A stretch of DNA of 64,000 nt from Nephrocerus scutellatus (taxonomy: Eukaryota > Arthropoda > Insecta > Diptera > Pipunculidae): NCBI GenBank assembly GCA_947095585.1, contig OX352765.1, positions 23,590,254 through 23,654,253 of the forward strand, given 5' to 3'. The position numbers and the translations under genes were made by a program. A model generated the notes under the pieces. That model was not told the DNA's origin and did not search any database. It saw nothing but the letters and a program-made list of their open reading frames with translations. Positions 12,065 through 24,613 of the stretch are shown here, piece by piece (position 1 is the first letter of the stretch; each line of letters opens with the position of its first letter).

Positions 12065-13944
12065 AATGTGGCAATTGGTAAGAACTCGCCGTGCCGTTGC
12101 AATGAATCAAAAAATGTTTCAAATGTGAAGCCTCTTCGTGCATCGCATTACAAGGAATCTGAAACCGAATGCAATCATATGCGCACTTATTGCGTAATGC
12201 GTCGTTGCGTTGTTGTTGCTGTTGTGCGAAACGTTCCCTATAAACGCAATATAATTGGATTAAGCTGTTTGCATGTTTGATGTGTTCCTTCGCTGTGAGC
12301 CGCGCATTAGTTGCGGTGCGGTTTTCACATCGCAAATCCCTTAGACAATCTAAGCTATCTAAGGTTCGATTGTAGGTGGAGTCGCCTTGGTCATTGGGAT
12401 TTGAGTTTATTTTTAATCCCTGTGTGTCGCTTTGTGCTTATTCTGTAATTTCTGCGTAAAGGGAATTCGGCTGTAGATACCTATAGCGCCGGGGAAGACC
12501 CGCTATCCATTGGAATTGCATTGTGACTTCTTAGCAATTTTCTGCTGTGCAACAACGAACGAAATCAATCCGCCCAGTGGCTTTTCATGTCAATGTTCCA
12601 CCGATACGCAAAGATACGCCATTTTACTTACATTTATCTGTATCTAATATACTTATATGTGTATCTAATGTGTCGTTTTGTTCGTTTTGCATATCTACAA
12701 GATACAAGTTTATTTGCCTGCCACACCAGCTGCTGTCGGTTTTGTCTAATGTCGATGCACAATGTCATCACCATCATCATCATCAGCAAGAGCTGCCTGC
12801 ACCAGAAAGAAGTGCAACCGGAGTAGGAGCATACGGAGCAGGCAGACGAAGATCGGTGTAAACACGTATTAAAAAGTTTATATTGCCATGTTAAATAATT
12901 AGATACTTATCTGGTTATGTATGCGGTGGTAGAGCATCAGTTAGCCCCCCTCCTCCACTCGACCCAACACAACAACAACAGCTACCGCACAACTGACTAA
13001 CCTGTGATGGGACTTTTGTTGTTCTTTTGTTTTAGTTCTGCTTTGCTTAGTCGCTGCATATATTTTTTTTGCTTTTTTAATTGATTTAACATTAACATAT
13101 ACTCTTAGATACATATATATATATAGCCAACTCTCTGGTCTCCCCGTTTTCGTTCTTTGCGTAAATAGTTGAGGTGCAGTGGCGGTTTGTGAGTCTGCCT
13201 TGGACAAGCTTTGGGAGGTATAGAAGGCGCTTCGTTGGAGCAATGTTTCTATTTTCAAGTTTATTCGCGCCAGCTGCTGCTTCAGCTTCGAGCGTTTTCT
13301 GTGACAATTATAAGATTGCTACGAGGTCGACTATAGTACGTCTTGTCATATCAGCTTATAGTTGTTGTTGTGGTTGTGAAGATGCCACCGCACCTGTGGA
13401 ATGTGCGCCATGCGATTATAGTTCCAATTATCTGCAGAAACTGTGCGGAAATTATGCCAAACCAGTTTACTGCTCAATTTGCACTCGCGCCTGAATTTTA
13501 AAGTCGAGCAAGGTTCGCTTTTATTATGGACATGACGCAATGTAAGCCTCTGCGACTTAAAGTCTGTCAAGCAGATGAGAGCTTAAGTTGTGTATTAACC
13601 CATTCACTTGGTTAGGGAGTGTAAAGGGGTCAAGGAGTCTTCAGCTAGTGATGTCAATCGGCTGAATGTTTTCCGGTTTGTTTTCCCAAAATAAAGAGGG
13701 TTTCGTGAACGTCAGGCGCTTTAGAAGTTTTTTAAAAAAAAAAAACACACACACAGTGTCTTAATATTATAATCTAGTTATAAACTAATAAGTAATTTGT
13801 TTTTTTATTAATCTGTTACTTAACTTTAAAATAATATTAAACAACTATCCATTGATGGTGTCTTAAGCTCTAACTTTTATAATTAAGATAATCAATTAAT
13901 ATTACGTCATTGTATTTCTATATTAATTGGTTACAAATTTCACA

Positions 13945-14365
13945 AGTTTGCTGTTTGCTACGCGCCATCGCGTGCGGTTCCTGGCAATGAGTTTCAGCTC
14001 TCTCCAACTCTGTCCTAATTGCAGTGACTCAACTGTTCTGCGCCATGCATTTCTCGGACGACCCGTTCTTCTACCATCCTGAGATAATGGATTCCATTGC
14101 ATTGCGTAGTTTGCTATGGAACTGTCGCCTTTTTGGAGTGCATGACCAATCCACTGCCACTTCCGTCGTTGGATGGTTGTGCCTATTGGTTCTTGACCCG
14201 TTCTCTGGTAAAGATGTTCGTTAGAGATACGGTTAGGCCAGAAAACCTATAAGATGTTCCGTAGGCACATATTTACGAAAGTTTGTAATCTTTTTGTGAT
14301 AGTAGCCGTCATCTTCCAAGTGCTGCATCCATACAACAACGGAGCTGTCGCAGCTTAGTGTTTAA
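13945..14365 (-). mobile_element. RTE-like LINE, C-terminal end of the polyprotein
   Basis: The - strand encodes the typical end of an RTE-type (CFDP2-like) non-LTR retrotransposon ORF. In order it has LLYGCSTWKMT, LQTFVNMCLRNIL, a stop, WPNRISNEHLYQRTGQEPIG, RRKWQWIGHALQKGDSSIA, GRRTGRPRNAWRRTV, and QLGQSWRELKLIARNRTR near 13985. The frame changes once near 14035. It probably belongs to the same insertion as the endonuclease half at 16100-17510. The reverse-transcriptase core that should lie between them is missing. Confidence 0.75.
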
Positions 14366-14479
14366 GTTGATCGCATTGCTTCGCCATATCATCATTCCAA
14401 ACACTGATTTTGCTTTGCCGATCCTGTTCGGTTCCACCTTCGGTCGAGACAAAGGGGTTCGCACCCTTATTATGTTCGG

Positions 14480-14840
14480 CAATATGCTTGGCACAGCGTG
14501 GGCGTTAAGGAAAAGGAGAAGAAGAGAGGATAAGTCTATGAGCTTGTGTTTTGAATGCCTGTGGATCATAGTGATGTGGAAAGACAGAGCTTGGCAGAGC
14601 ATTCCACATACGTGCTGTACGGTTGAAGAACGAATCCCTGAACTTAACTGTACGTCCAAAGATGTGCTTAAGGGTAAACTGATGTGCATTTAGAGCACCA
14701 TGAGTATTGCGGTTGAATTCAAGGAGAGGTGGCATGCAACTGGCTATTTCTCTTGAGCACCGCTGGTGGAAGAAGCGATAAAACAGTGACAAGCAATTGA
14801 CGTTCCTGCGGTATGTATTTATTATTATATTTAACAATCT
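14480..14840 (-). mobile_element. LINE (jockey/CR1-like) C-terminal tail
   Basis: A - strand frame from 14837 contains RRNVNCLSLFYRFFHQRCS, then RDSFFNRTARMWNALPSSVF and YDPQAFKTQAHR. This is the end-of-ORF signature of jockey/CR1-type elements, where (L/M)WN(S/A)LP is followed by a phenylalanine-lysine motif. The element differs from the RTE-like pieces on either side, so it is a separate insertion or a rearranged neighbour. Confidence 0.6.
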
Positions 14841-15344
14841 AACCTAGTACATACTAAGAATTGGTGGCTGCTGTCAGCAGAATGCCGCGGTTGTGAAACA
14901 ACAACGCCGGTTTGGTGAATTTTCAGTCAAGTATTGGTGGTATCGTTTTATTAAAAACTATCAGAAATACCCGGCGTTTCCCGGATGCTCGATCCAACTG
15001 ACCATCCGTCCACTAACCCCCTACACCCATTGACTACCTCAGATAGCCAGAAAACTGTATAATCGACACTTATATCGACCAAAAATATATACGTGGTCGA
15101 ATCGTGAGTTATGATCGCGAGTTAATACAAAAATCCCATGGAAAAAAGTACTTTCAGTTTTTCCCGAATTTTTAAAATTTTCAATTTTTTTTTCTGTATA
15201 AACCTTACTCAGACTATGTAGTGACGAAGATTTTAAAATAAAATTGTGACAAATCGGCCCAGCCGTTCTCAAGCGATGCCTTTACAAACGACCAGCATTT
15301 CCTTTTTTTTTTATAAAATATATGATGTATTATCAACTTTAAAT

Positions 15345-15990
15345 AACATTCTATGGCGTATTTTATTTAGTCCGATAGAACTTTAAACTTTTAAAAAATA
15401 ACATCAAAAGTTCAGTAATAATCAAATTGTTTTATTCATTCGAAAGAATGATATATGGCATTGAGAACTGGAAATGGTTTCGGTCTTTTAGCAACCGCGG
15501 ATGTTCTTGACGAATCGCATTCTTGATGTTTGGGCCACTTTTTCTAGTACTGCTGCCCGTTTCTTACAAATATTTCGAGCAATGTTGGTCTCCAATGCGT
15601 CAATTGTTGCTGGTTTGTTAGCATAAGCCAGTGGCTTCACGTAACCTCATAGGAAATAATCGCACAACCTTTGAAGGCCAATTGACAGGTCTATTTCTCG
15701 AAATTAACTTTTGGCCAAAATTGTATTTCAATAAGTCGATGGTTGCCATCACCGTATGGCAGCTAGCGCCCTGTTGAAACAGCATCTCCACCTGATCAAT
15801 ATCATCAATATTTTTAAACTGAAAATCATTAATCCTAGCGACTCCGACCTTATTTTTGAAGAAATAAGGTCCGGTGATGTGCTTAAATAGCAACAAACGG
15901 TGCTTTTTTGTGGACGTCATGAAGTTCGTAGGGGATTTCGTGGATTCTTCTTCTACACTTCTACAAACGCCCACCAACGAACTTGATTTT
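15345..15990 (-). mobile_element. Mariner/IS630-like transposase, C-terminal half, catalytically dead
   Basis: The - strand encodes the DDE catalytic half of an IS630/Tc1/mariner transposase. It has a HITGPYFFKN segment, then MLFQQGASCHTVMATIDLL, then RPVNWPS, and YANKPATIDALETNIARNI close to the stop near 15494. The family motif is FQQDGATCHT. Here the codon for the catalytic Asp is exactly missing (FQQ-GASCHT). The second motif, normally PPRSCDLTPLD, is scrambled by a frameshift. The tail continues to about 15345 and matches the piece at 7222-7310. It lies between the two halves of the RTE-like LINE. Confidence 0.75.
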
Positions 15991-16099
15991 AGGTTTCAAG
16001 AGACGTCACTCTGTCCCCTGAGATCTTGCTTCCTCTTCTATTATCCTTTTCCATGTCTTGCTAGGACGGCCAACTCGGCGGCTTCCTTGTGGATTTCCA

Positions 16100-17510
16100 G
16101 TTAAGCACTAGTTTCGTAATATCGTCCACTGGCTTTCTCAAAGTTTGGCCAATCCAGCTCCATTTGCGTCATCTGATGGTGATCGCGATTGCTTCCTGCT
16201 GTGTTACTCTCAACAAGTCTTGATTGGTGATAATGTCCGGCCATCCTATTATCAGTATCCTCTATTGCCTTAACAAGATAGTTGATGTGGTGTTTCTTGT
16301 TGGTGAGCTTACGAGCGAGTTGGTAGACTGTGCTGTATTGTCTACTATCAGCGGCTTGCTGTGATTGTGTTGCGTTGTCGCTTAGCCATGTTAGTTTGTC
16401 ATTCCTAGCTGAACGGTTAACTTGCCGGTCCAGATCCCTATACTTCCGCGCTAATGAGCTTCGCCTGGCACCCGAGACCGCGTTTAACTCTACTTTGATG
16501 GATTGGCTTTCATGAATGGTGTTCCATGTGCCATCTGATATCCATTCTTTTCTAGCTATGTCGGGATAGCCTAAATGGTTGAGGTTGCTTTCGTATACGC
16601 ATTTGCTGTTTTCTCCCATTTAGACTCTAGGGTTTGGGGTTGTATCTCAGAGAGAGACTGTTGTATGCGGGATATATATTGCAGTTTCACATCTGGGTCT
16701 TTCAGTGCTGCTACATCTGGCTTTCTCGTTGTTTGACTTGGTGTGGTTGAGTGGACCGCGAGCTTCAATCGCACACTGCCAACCACAAGGTTGTGGTCGC
16801 TGTAGACGTCGGCTGCTCTTCGGGTTCTAACGTCCAGCAACGATGATCGCCACTTGCGGCTTATAGCGATTTGATCAATCTGGTCGTGTACATGTGATCA
16901 GGAGAGGTTCAGGTGGCTTTGTGAATGTGAAAAATTGTGCCTCCAATGATTAGGTTGCGATCAGAAAATAGATCAGCAAACCTTTCACCGTAATCATTCA
17001 TAGAACCAAGGCCGTGGTTTCCCATGACATGTTCCCAATCACTGTTCTCGCCGCCTACCTTTGCGTTAAGATCTTCCGTAGTTGATATAATGAATAATTT
17101 AGACGCAAGTAAATCGTGTCTTTTTCTTCAGTGGTGGCTTGTTCCGTTAGTGCGTAAACTTGAACAAACACGACCTGTCGAACACCAGATTAAAATCTTG
17201 CAATAATAATTATATCGGATATTGCTTGCCAGTCCTGTAACGATCTTCTCGCGGCTTTAGAGAGTAGAAATCCCACTCCATTCGCATGTTGTTCTCCTGC
17301 AGGCTTACCCGAAACAATTAGAAATTCGCCGGTAGATGTTCGTTTTCCCCCTACTCCAGGCCATCTCACCTCACTAAGACCAAGAGTCTCAAGATGGTAT
17401 TTACGAAATTCTTTTGTTAATTGTACAAGCATTGTTTATGTTGACGAGCGTGCGAATGTTCCAAGTTCCAAAACGTGACCTTTTTCGTTGGCCAAAGGTC
17501 ATTGTTGATA
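16100..17510 (-). mobile_element. RTE-like LINE, endonuclease and linker region
   Basis: Reading the - strand from 17510 gives, over several frames, FGTWNIRTL, then LTKEFRKYHLETLGLSEVRW (17430-17370) and NGVGFLLSKAARRSL. DLNAKVGGENSDWEHVMG and LGSMNDYGERFADLF follow (about 17060-16950). Next come RRAADVYSDHNLVVGSVRLK (near 16810), LARKYRDLDRQVNRSARNDK (near 16430) and MTQMELDWPNFEKA (near 16150). This is the full apurinic endonuclease with its DLN and SDH motifs plus the linker toward reverse transcriptase, as in CFDP2-like/RTE elements. Frameshifts and stops break it. The C-terminal end is at 13945-14365. Confidence 0.85.
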
Positions 17511-18047
17511 AATTTTATATGTGTCCGAGGCTTGTATTAGTTTTAAGAATCAATTAATTCAGTTGAGTGGTGATTGGCCAACGGCAACCTAGGTCGACAT
17601 GAAGCGCCGCCGACCATGGCAAGTCCCCTTCTTAATTAGCACCGACCCAAGCTAATACAAATCGGATTGGTTACCGAAATCGTTCACTTGATTTGGCCGA
17701 GTTACCAGTGACGCGACGTGGACGCATAAGATATGAGTTGTGATGCGAGATGCTTTGGACATGACTGTCTATAATCGCATCATCATCACCGTTTGTCACC
17801 GTTTCGTGGATTATTCCTCACAAAATCTATCCACAGCTCGCCTGTAAGCTTTCTCGGATGGACGCTTATGTGCTCCACAAGAATCATGAAGAAAATCATA
17901 ATTTGCGCGAATTGATGACTGAATAGAAAAGTAAAATTGGATGATTTGGAAGCATTGATCAAGCACAAGTCTATTTATGATAATTAGTCTGACTATAGTG
18001 ATAATAATTCTTATAAACTAATTGCATTGTAATAGCTTATTTGACAG

Positions 18048-18300
18048 TTAACCCTTCAGTTAGTTCTATCTAAGCAAATAAGTACACCCTTTCTATGAAA
18101 AAAATGTTTCGAGCGAAAATAAGGTTTTCATCCAATTTTGTTTGGAATAATAAACGTTGCTTTATTTATTATGATTTGCCGGAGTATGCTAATGGTAAGT
18201 TGAAAAAAATAAATGCAGTATGACAGGTGTATTAAGAGCTAACCCTTCAGTATATTCTATCTAAGCACATAGAACACCTTTTCTCTGATAAAAAATATTT
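18048..18300 (+). repeat. Two-copy diverged direct repeat, about 190-bp period
   Basis: AACCCTTCAGTTAGTTCTAT...ACACCCTTT at about 18050 recurs as AACCCTTCAGTATATTCTAT...ACACCTTTT at about 18241. The TATCTAAGCA core is shared in both. It is an old tandem duplication with no coding content. Confidence 0.6.
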
Positions 18301-18682
18301 ATATCGATTTCTTCGAACGGAAAATATGTGATTTATAAAGTGAAGTTTTCATCAAATGCCGTATGAAACAGTAAGCTAGCTCTCTTTAATTTGTTCAGTT
18401 ACTAATCACCATCTATAATCCTTGTAAACTCATCCATCAAAATCCTTCCGTCGATGAGAAAAATCTAAATTCATTTTTTATTTCAAAGAAAATTCAATTA
18501 ATTTCTATAAAAACAAATAGCAAGCAATAGAAATTCACATTTCCCCTAAATGAAATCGATTGATAACATATTTGAAAAAAAAAACAGAAATTAAAATGAA
18601 ATGTGAGCCAAGTTAAATAATTGCTACAAATGAAACCAGCGAGCGATTAAAAGTTTCGTCTCCTCATCACTTATCTGCAGTA

Positions 18683-18725
18683 TGGCAGCAGGCAGCAGGC
18701 AGCAGGCAGCAGGCAGCAGGCAGCA
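18683..18725 (+). repeat. 7-bp repeat (GGCAGCA)n
   Basis: Six near-perfect copies of GGCAGCA in tandem. Confidence 0.9.
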
Positions 18726-19029
18726 TTTCTAGTATCTCTATATATACAACATTTTGTCGCATGTAAAACGTATCCGTTGCAAAACGCCTCTAACCTCTAT
18801 ATGCAAACGTAATGTCACACTGCCCCCGCCACCTCCATAAGCAACCCAAACCAGCCGTGTTGATGAACAATTTAAAGCTGGAAAAAAATAAAAATAAAAA
18901 TAAAAAACAAAATAAAAAAAAACGACACAAATGAATTAAAAATCGCACCTTCTCGCTCGCTCGTGTTACGCTTTTCGTTTCCAATTTCTATTGCTGTTCA
19001 ACAAAGTGCACCCATGGGACAATCCGTCA

Positions 19030-19066
<37 letters not shown>
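19030..19066 (+). repeat. CA dinucleotide microsatellite
   Basis: An uninterrupted run of about 18 CA units. Confidence 0.95.
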
Positions 19067-19070
<4 letters not shown>

Positions 19071-20499
19071 TTAATACGGCTTATGACTACAGAAGGTAAG
19101 CTTTAGGCTTTTCAAATACGAATCGCCGCTTACGCTAAAACTGCACTTACACTTGCCCAACAGACAGACAGATGGACAGACAGACAGACATCAGGCAGAT
19201 AGTAAAACGCCATATATCATGCAACTTTGTGTTCATTTTCATGTTCATGTGCATGTGTAAAGCAAAACGCTACAGAAAATGGAAAAATTGGAAAAAAGAA
19301 TTCATAATGAAAATGCATCCAACTTGTTTACACGAACATGGAACATGAGCATTACCAGTTGTAGTTGTTCGTCTTTTTGTTGTTTGGGTTGGTTTATTGT
19401 GGTGCGGTGTTGGTTGGTTGGGGGAGGCGGTTCAGGTACAGGAGGCAAATAAAGGTGTAAGTAACACTCTGTTCAGTGTCTCTAGAATTCATTCCGACAG
19501 TCCATCCGTCCGACCTCTCGTCTGTCTACTGTCTGCAATGATGACTGCTGCACCACAGTGTGGTGATGAATGATGGTGTGCCCCACAACAATTGTTTGCA
19601 ATTTAATATTTGATCAAACTGAACAATGCAAGCGCATCAGACAGACAGACATCAACAGAGAGTCGTTGGTGGCGGAGGACAAGATGTCAAGTTTCAGTTG
19701 TTCATCTCTTTCTCGAAAGATCGGTTTTGTTTGAAAAGATTTTCAATTGTCTCCATTTTTGACAATCGATTGGTTCACCTTTTTTGGTCTGAATTGTGGC
19801 TTTTTGCTCGACTAACTCGAATTGTGCAGCAAACTGTGACTGAATTGAGTTACTGAATTTAATTTTCGACCGCAACTTTTTGATAAAAAGAAAGCTACAA
19901 AGCCCCAAAATGCGGTCACTTTAAGGCAGGCAGAAAAAAAAAGTAAGACCTTAAGCACAGAGAGTAGCAGCTACCCGGCATCTACTCTGTCTGCATTCGT
20001 TGATTCAGCTTGCCTCGTTATAATCTTCAATATTTGTTTTCTGAGATAATTGTTTTACAACAATTTGAAAAAAAAAAAAATAAAACAAAAGACCTAAGGC
20101 ACGAACTGTGGCAAGCAAAGTAGTTTTATAAAGATCCGAACGCATCAGTTGTTACATTGTAACCGATGCGGTATCAAGCTCATTATCGGACTCATCCATG
20201 TGCTACAACTGTCTGATAAAATGCACACCCACTCATTGCGTGCCACGAGGAATACTCGAAGCATTAATACCTTCGCCAGTGCCTTCACTTCGCCGTTCGC
20301 TTTCTTAGCATTGCGCTCAGATTTTGACGTGCCAATATCTCATGCTATGTACATAACTATTTTCAAAAAGTTGCTATATGTTAATGTCCCGTGTTAAGTC
20401 GCACAATTATGTCACTATTTTATGCCTGGTTTTCTGTAGTTATATTTTAAATGTACATAATTATTTGTATGCGCTTTATAGTTCTATAAATATATACAT

Positions 20500-20735
20500 A
20501 TAGGAATCGATGCAAGTATACATGAGCCAGCATAACTCTAGAACGCCTGGAGCAATTTCAACCAATTTTGGTACACATATGACTTACAATCTGCAATCAA
20601 ATAATGTTCGGTTAATAAAACCGGGGTGCTTGGTATTGATAAGAAAGGGGTTAAAATGACATGGTATTGGTGTCGAGTCCATATTTCGAGGTCGCTATGA
20701 TGGGTAGTGTCGGTAAGTCACCTTTAACACTCCTA
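20500..20735 (+). repeat. Probable dispersed repeat of unknown class
   Basis: The piece around 20540 (CATAACTCTAGAACGCCTGG then AGCAATTTCAACCAATTTTG) resembles conserved non-coding ends of dispersed insect repeats that I recall, but I cannot name the family. It directly precedes the CATGCAAC array. Confidence 0.3.
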
Positions 20736-20749
20736 GTGATGTGGCATTA

Positions 20750-21485
20750 CGTAAAATGCAACATGCAACATGCTGCGTGCAAAATATAATATACAACTTG
20801 TACTATGCAACATGCACTACGCAAAATACAATATATATGCAACAATATCATGCAACATGCAACACCTAACTTGCCAGATTCAGTTTGAATCATGGAAAGT
20901 TCTACATGCACTTTAAAAAATGCACTATACAACATACAAAATCCTACAAACAACATGCAACATGCGACATGCAATATGTAAGATGCATGATGCAACATAA
21001 AACGTGCTACATATAATACGCAGTATGCAGTATAAAATATACAATTTGTACTATGCAACATGCACTACGCAAAATACAATATGCTACAAACATCATGCAA
21101 CATGCAACATCTAACTTGCACCATGCAATTAGAAACAGGAAACGTTCTACATGGACTATACAACATGTAACATCCTACGTGCTGCGTGCAAAATGCAATA
21201 TACAACTTGCCCTGTGCAACGTGTGTAACATGCACTATGAAAAATACAATATGCTACAAACATCATGCAACATGCAACACCTAACTTGCAAGATGCAGTT
21301 TGAATCATGGAACGTTCTACGTGCACTTTACAAAATGCACTATACAACATACAAAATCCTACAAACATCATGCAACTTGCGACATTAAACGTGCTAGACG
21401 CACTATGATACATCCTACAAGCAATCTGCAACATGCAACATGTAATATGTAACACCTAACTTGCAACAGGCCACATGTAACGTGT
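20750..21485 (+). repeat. CATGCAAC-rich array with about 415-bp higher-order repeat
   Basis: The region is built from permutations of ACATGCAAC, TGCAACATG and CACTATGCA-like words. A longer block containing CAGTTTGAATCATGGAA, GTTCTAC, CACTTTA and ACATACAAAATCCTACAAAC occurs near 20876 and again near 21291, about 415 bases apart. A weaker copy (AGAAACAGGAAACGTTCTAC) lies between them near 21130. The open frames of about 100 codons on both strands follow from this periodicity and are rich in Cys, His and Leu. Confidence 0.85.
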
Positions 21486-24238
21486 CAGTAATAATCAGCG
21501 TGCGTTTGTTTGTTTGTTTGTTTGTCTACTCGTATATCTCGACTTCTATCAATCAGAATTTGATAAGACTTGATTTAAAACTTTTGTTTAGTACTTGGCT
21601 TGCGATTACGTAACTTTGAGGATTTGTTTATTCAAAGGGAAAGAGAAAAAATATAAAAAACGGCGGGTTTTTCGGGTTGTAATTAAGTTTTTCGACTAAT
21701 TTACAACTATCCATATCGTGAGCTTGAAAGCTCCGCAATATGAATTGTAGCTTTAAAAACTAGATTTCTAAAGCTCTACATTTTCATTTTTTATAATTCA
21801 ATTTCGTTCCGGGCAGATGTTGTCTTGCTCAAAAATCCCGACACAACCAACCAGTTTCTTTACAAATTGAAAGGCTATACAAAGTGTAAACTGTTCTTCA
21901 ATTTTATCACTTGGCTTAGTCATATTCCATACGCTCTAGTTCGATTATAATGTTACTTACTATCAGATGGGCCTAGTTCCATAATTCCCTAAAGCCAACG
22001 CTGTGCTTAGTGCTAATTTTGAACACATTTTTTGAGCGTAGTTAGATAAAAGAATAAAAAAAAGGTTGCCTTAAGACCTTTCAGCTAGTAAGATAAAACC
22101 AATGCAAGGAAACCTATAAGATCATCGGTTAGTGATGGGAAACTTGATGACATCAATAGGCTAGGATCAGAATCCGTTTGTAGAACTAAATATGAATATG
22201 GTTATGATTGCGTCTACTAAATTGTTGCAGTAAATACTAAGTGAAGGGTTTAAAGGTATGCTCTGATGCGTTAAGTAACAATGGAGTCTTATTAGTCAGA
22301 TAGCCACAAAACAAATCAGTATTACTTTGTTGTTTTATTGCCCCAACAGCCACCTCGGGATTTGGAGTCCCTGACAAACAGAGTGATTTTAGGAATTCGG
22401 AATTCAAAATCAAATCAAAATAAATTTGATCCTGCCGCATATTGTTATCTTCATCTCTAAGTTAACTTTTTATGAATTGATGTTAAAGTCTTCCTTATGT
22501 TTGCGACATATATGAGACAGAATATCGTTAGTGTAATCCAAATTGTTAAGGGCGACATGCTGTTAGTTTGCTTGCACCGTAATCATTGTCAGAGTTTAAA
22601 CTTCCTATGAAATATGATAATGAGATGAAACTTCTGCCAGTTTTGCTTAGAAATTTGTTCATCGCTCTTAAGTTCATCTTTTGCATTATAACTAATCAAC
22701 AACTAAATGTCTCTGTTGTATTTGCATTGCTTTCCCAAACATTGCAACTCAATTAAGATTCAATTGAGTGGCAATCCACTCTTCAACACTTTGAAGCGTC
22801 TAATTATAATTCACAAAATGCAAGAACCCCATCAGTAAGCGTATAAATAATTTCAAATTTCACATCGCATTTGATGGATGCATAGCTCTGAGCTTTTAGA
22901 GAATTTAAATTTTTTTTCAATAATTCATATTTTTATGCAGAAATTTTGCTCTGCTCACACAGGCGATGTGCAATAAAAAGTTAATTGAAAAAATTCACAT
23001 GGCGCGATGCATCGATGGTCGATGGATGGTGCTTGTTGAGTGGTGCAACAACAAAAACAACAACAAAAAACCCTTCGCCGTTCACTATCACTTCGATAAC
23101 ATCTCCATCCAGCACGCACCTCTCCACTAAGTAGCTAAACAAAGCACAATATTCAGCGTTCCATGGATGAAATGCGCGATTCGCGCTGCCTGTCATAACC
23201 ATCATTATCACGTACGCACGATAGGAATGGTGAGCGTAGAGCGAATGCATTTGGAAATCTGTACACTAAGTAGGTAGAGGTACTCCAACTATCTCTTCTG
23301 GCAGGAGGTTTAATTTTTGCGTTTGCTCCAATGTGTGTTCGGTGCACATGCACGCTTTTCGACAAGTGCGAGTCGTCCCCAATAATTAAACGAGTTAATT
23401 GTTTAGTTGCGCACCAATGCGCCGCTTCGGTGGCTACTGTGCAGTGCAATTACATGCTGCTCCTCATCCTCGAAGTCGGATTGCATCGCATGATGCCCTA
23501 ACAGAGTGCAATGCAATGCAATGCAACTCAATTAGGTTCAAGCCCCGGTGCATCATTCTGTGTGTAGTATCCACGCTATGCGCTCCACAAACAAACCGGC
23601 AAACACTGACAGACAGACAGACAGCCAGATAGTACGTCTGCTTGGTGAACATCGCACGCACGATCCGTTGGACCGTTAGTCGAATCACACATATCGTGAT
23701 TTAGAGCAAACGAGCCTCCGAATTGAACGTCCCTGCTGCGCCAAAATGCAAAGTGTCGAAGCATCACGCACAATACACACATTTGTATCTGCATCTCTGC
23801 ACGCAGCGGTCTAATTCGTTTTTCCTTCCATTGCTCTCCGACTCCGACTTGACTATGTATTGGCAATTTGTTGTATGCGCGGACACAATTGGTGCAATTG
23901 CTGCAAATGGTGCAATTGGACGACGACTGTGATGTACCCCATGTTATGGAGGAAAATCACAGCAAGGATGCAGATGCCGCGCCACACTTCCAGTAAAGCA
24001 TTCAAGTGACACCATCCCCATCAGCCACCCAGTAGTTTTTTGGGACACATTTAAATTAGTCAGCGCTCGACACAATTGTGGGCAATTCATTCATCCAGAT
24101 GTCCGATACCTGATGGTGCACCGCGTAATTTGCCTTTTAAATTTTGCGTACAGTGGCGCACATGCGACAAAATGAGGGATGGAAATTTATTGAGCTAAAA
24201 GACGTTAATCGAAGATAGAAGAGGTTCAAACAAATATA

Positions 24239-24268
24239 CAGTGGATTCTCGATTATATGAACTATTGA
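24239..24268 (+). mobile_element. Possible pogo/Tigger-like terminal repeat
   Basis: CAGTGGATTCTCGATTATAT follows a TA dinucleotide. The form CAGTG.A.TC...ATAATTCGAAC is typical of pogo/Tigger ends. A similar end in the same orientation occurs at 24572. No inverted partner was found, so the identification is weak. Confidence 0.35.
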
Positions 24269-24571
24269 TAATAAGATGGTAAGGCGGAGCTTCTCAGCTT
24301 GCCATATGGATAGTTGTAATTGTAATATGAAGACTGAATTAGCTTAAAAGGATTTTAGTTTCATGAAAAGCTCAATTTTTTTTTATAATTTTCCTCCTAA
24401 AACTACTTCTATATCATTAAAAAAATCTGAACATAACGCCATCTCAAGCCAAGCGCTAAAAAATTGTTTTAAAATGAGTCTCACTCTCTCTCGCTTTTTT
24501 GAGTTTGCAACTACTCGAATATATAAACCTCAAAATGATTACACTGAAACTCTAATCTACGAGTTCATTTA

Positions 24572-24613
24572 CAGTGAACTCCCTATAATTCGAACACCCA
24601 TAATTCTAAAACT
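24572..24613 (+). mobile_element. Possible pogo/Tigger-like terminal repeat, second copy
   Basis: CAGTGAACTCCCTATAATTC follows a TA dinucleotide and continues with GAACACCCATAATTC. This is the better of the two candidates for a pogo/Tigger inverted-repeat end. No transposase is visible next to it, so it could be a solo end or part of a non-autonomous copy. Confidence 0.4.

Noticed and set aside
20747..21455. Cys/His-rich frames that resemble a repeat protein
   Set aside because: They follow the CATGCAAC word periodicity and occur on both strands.
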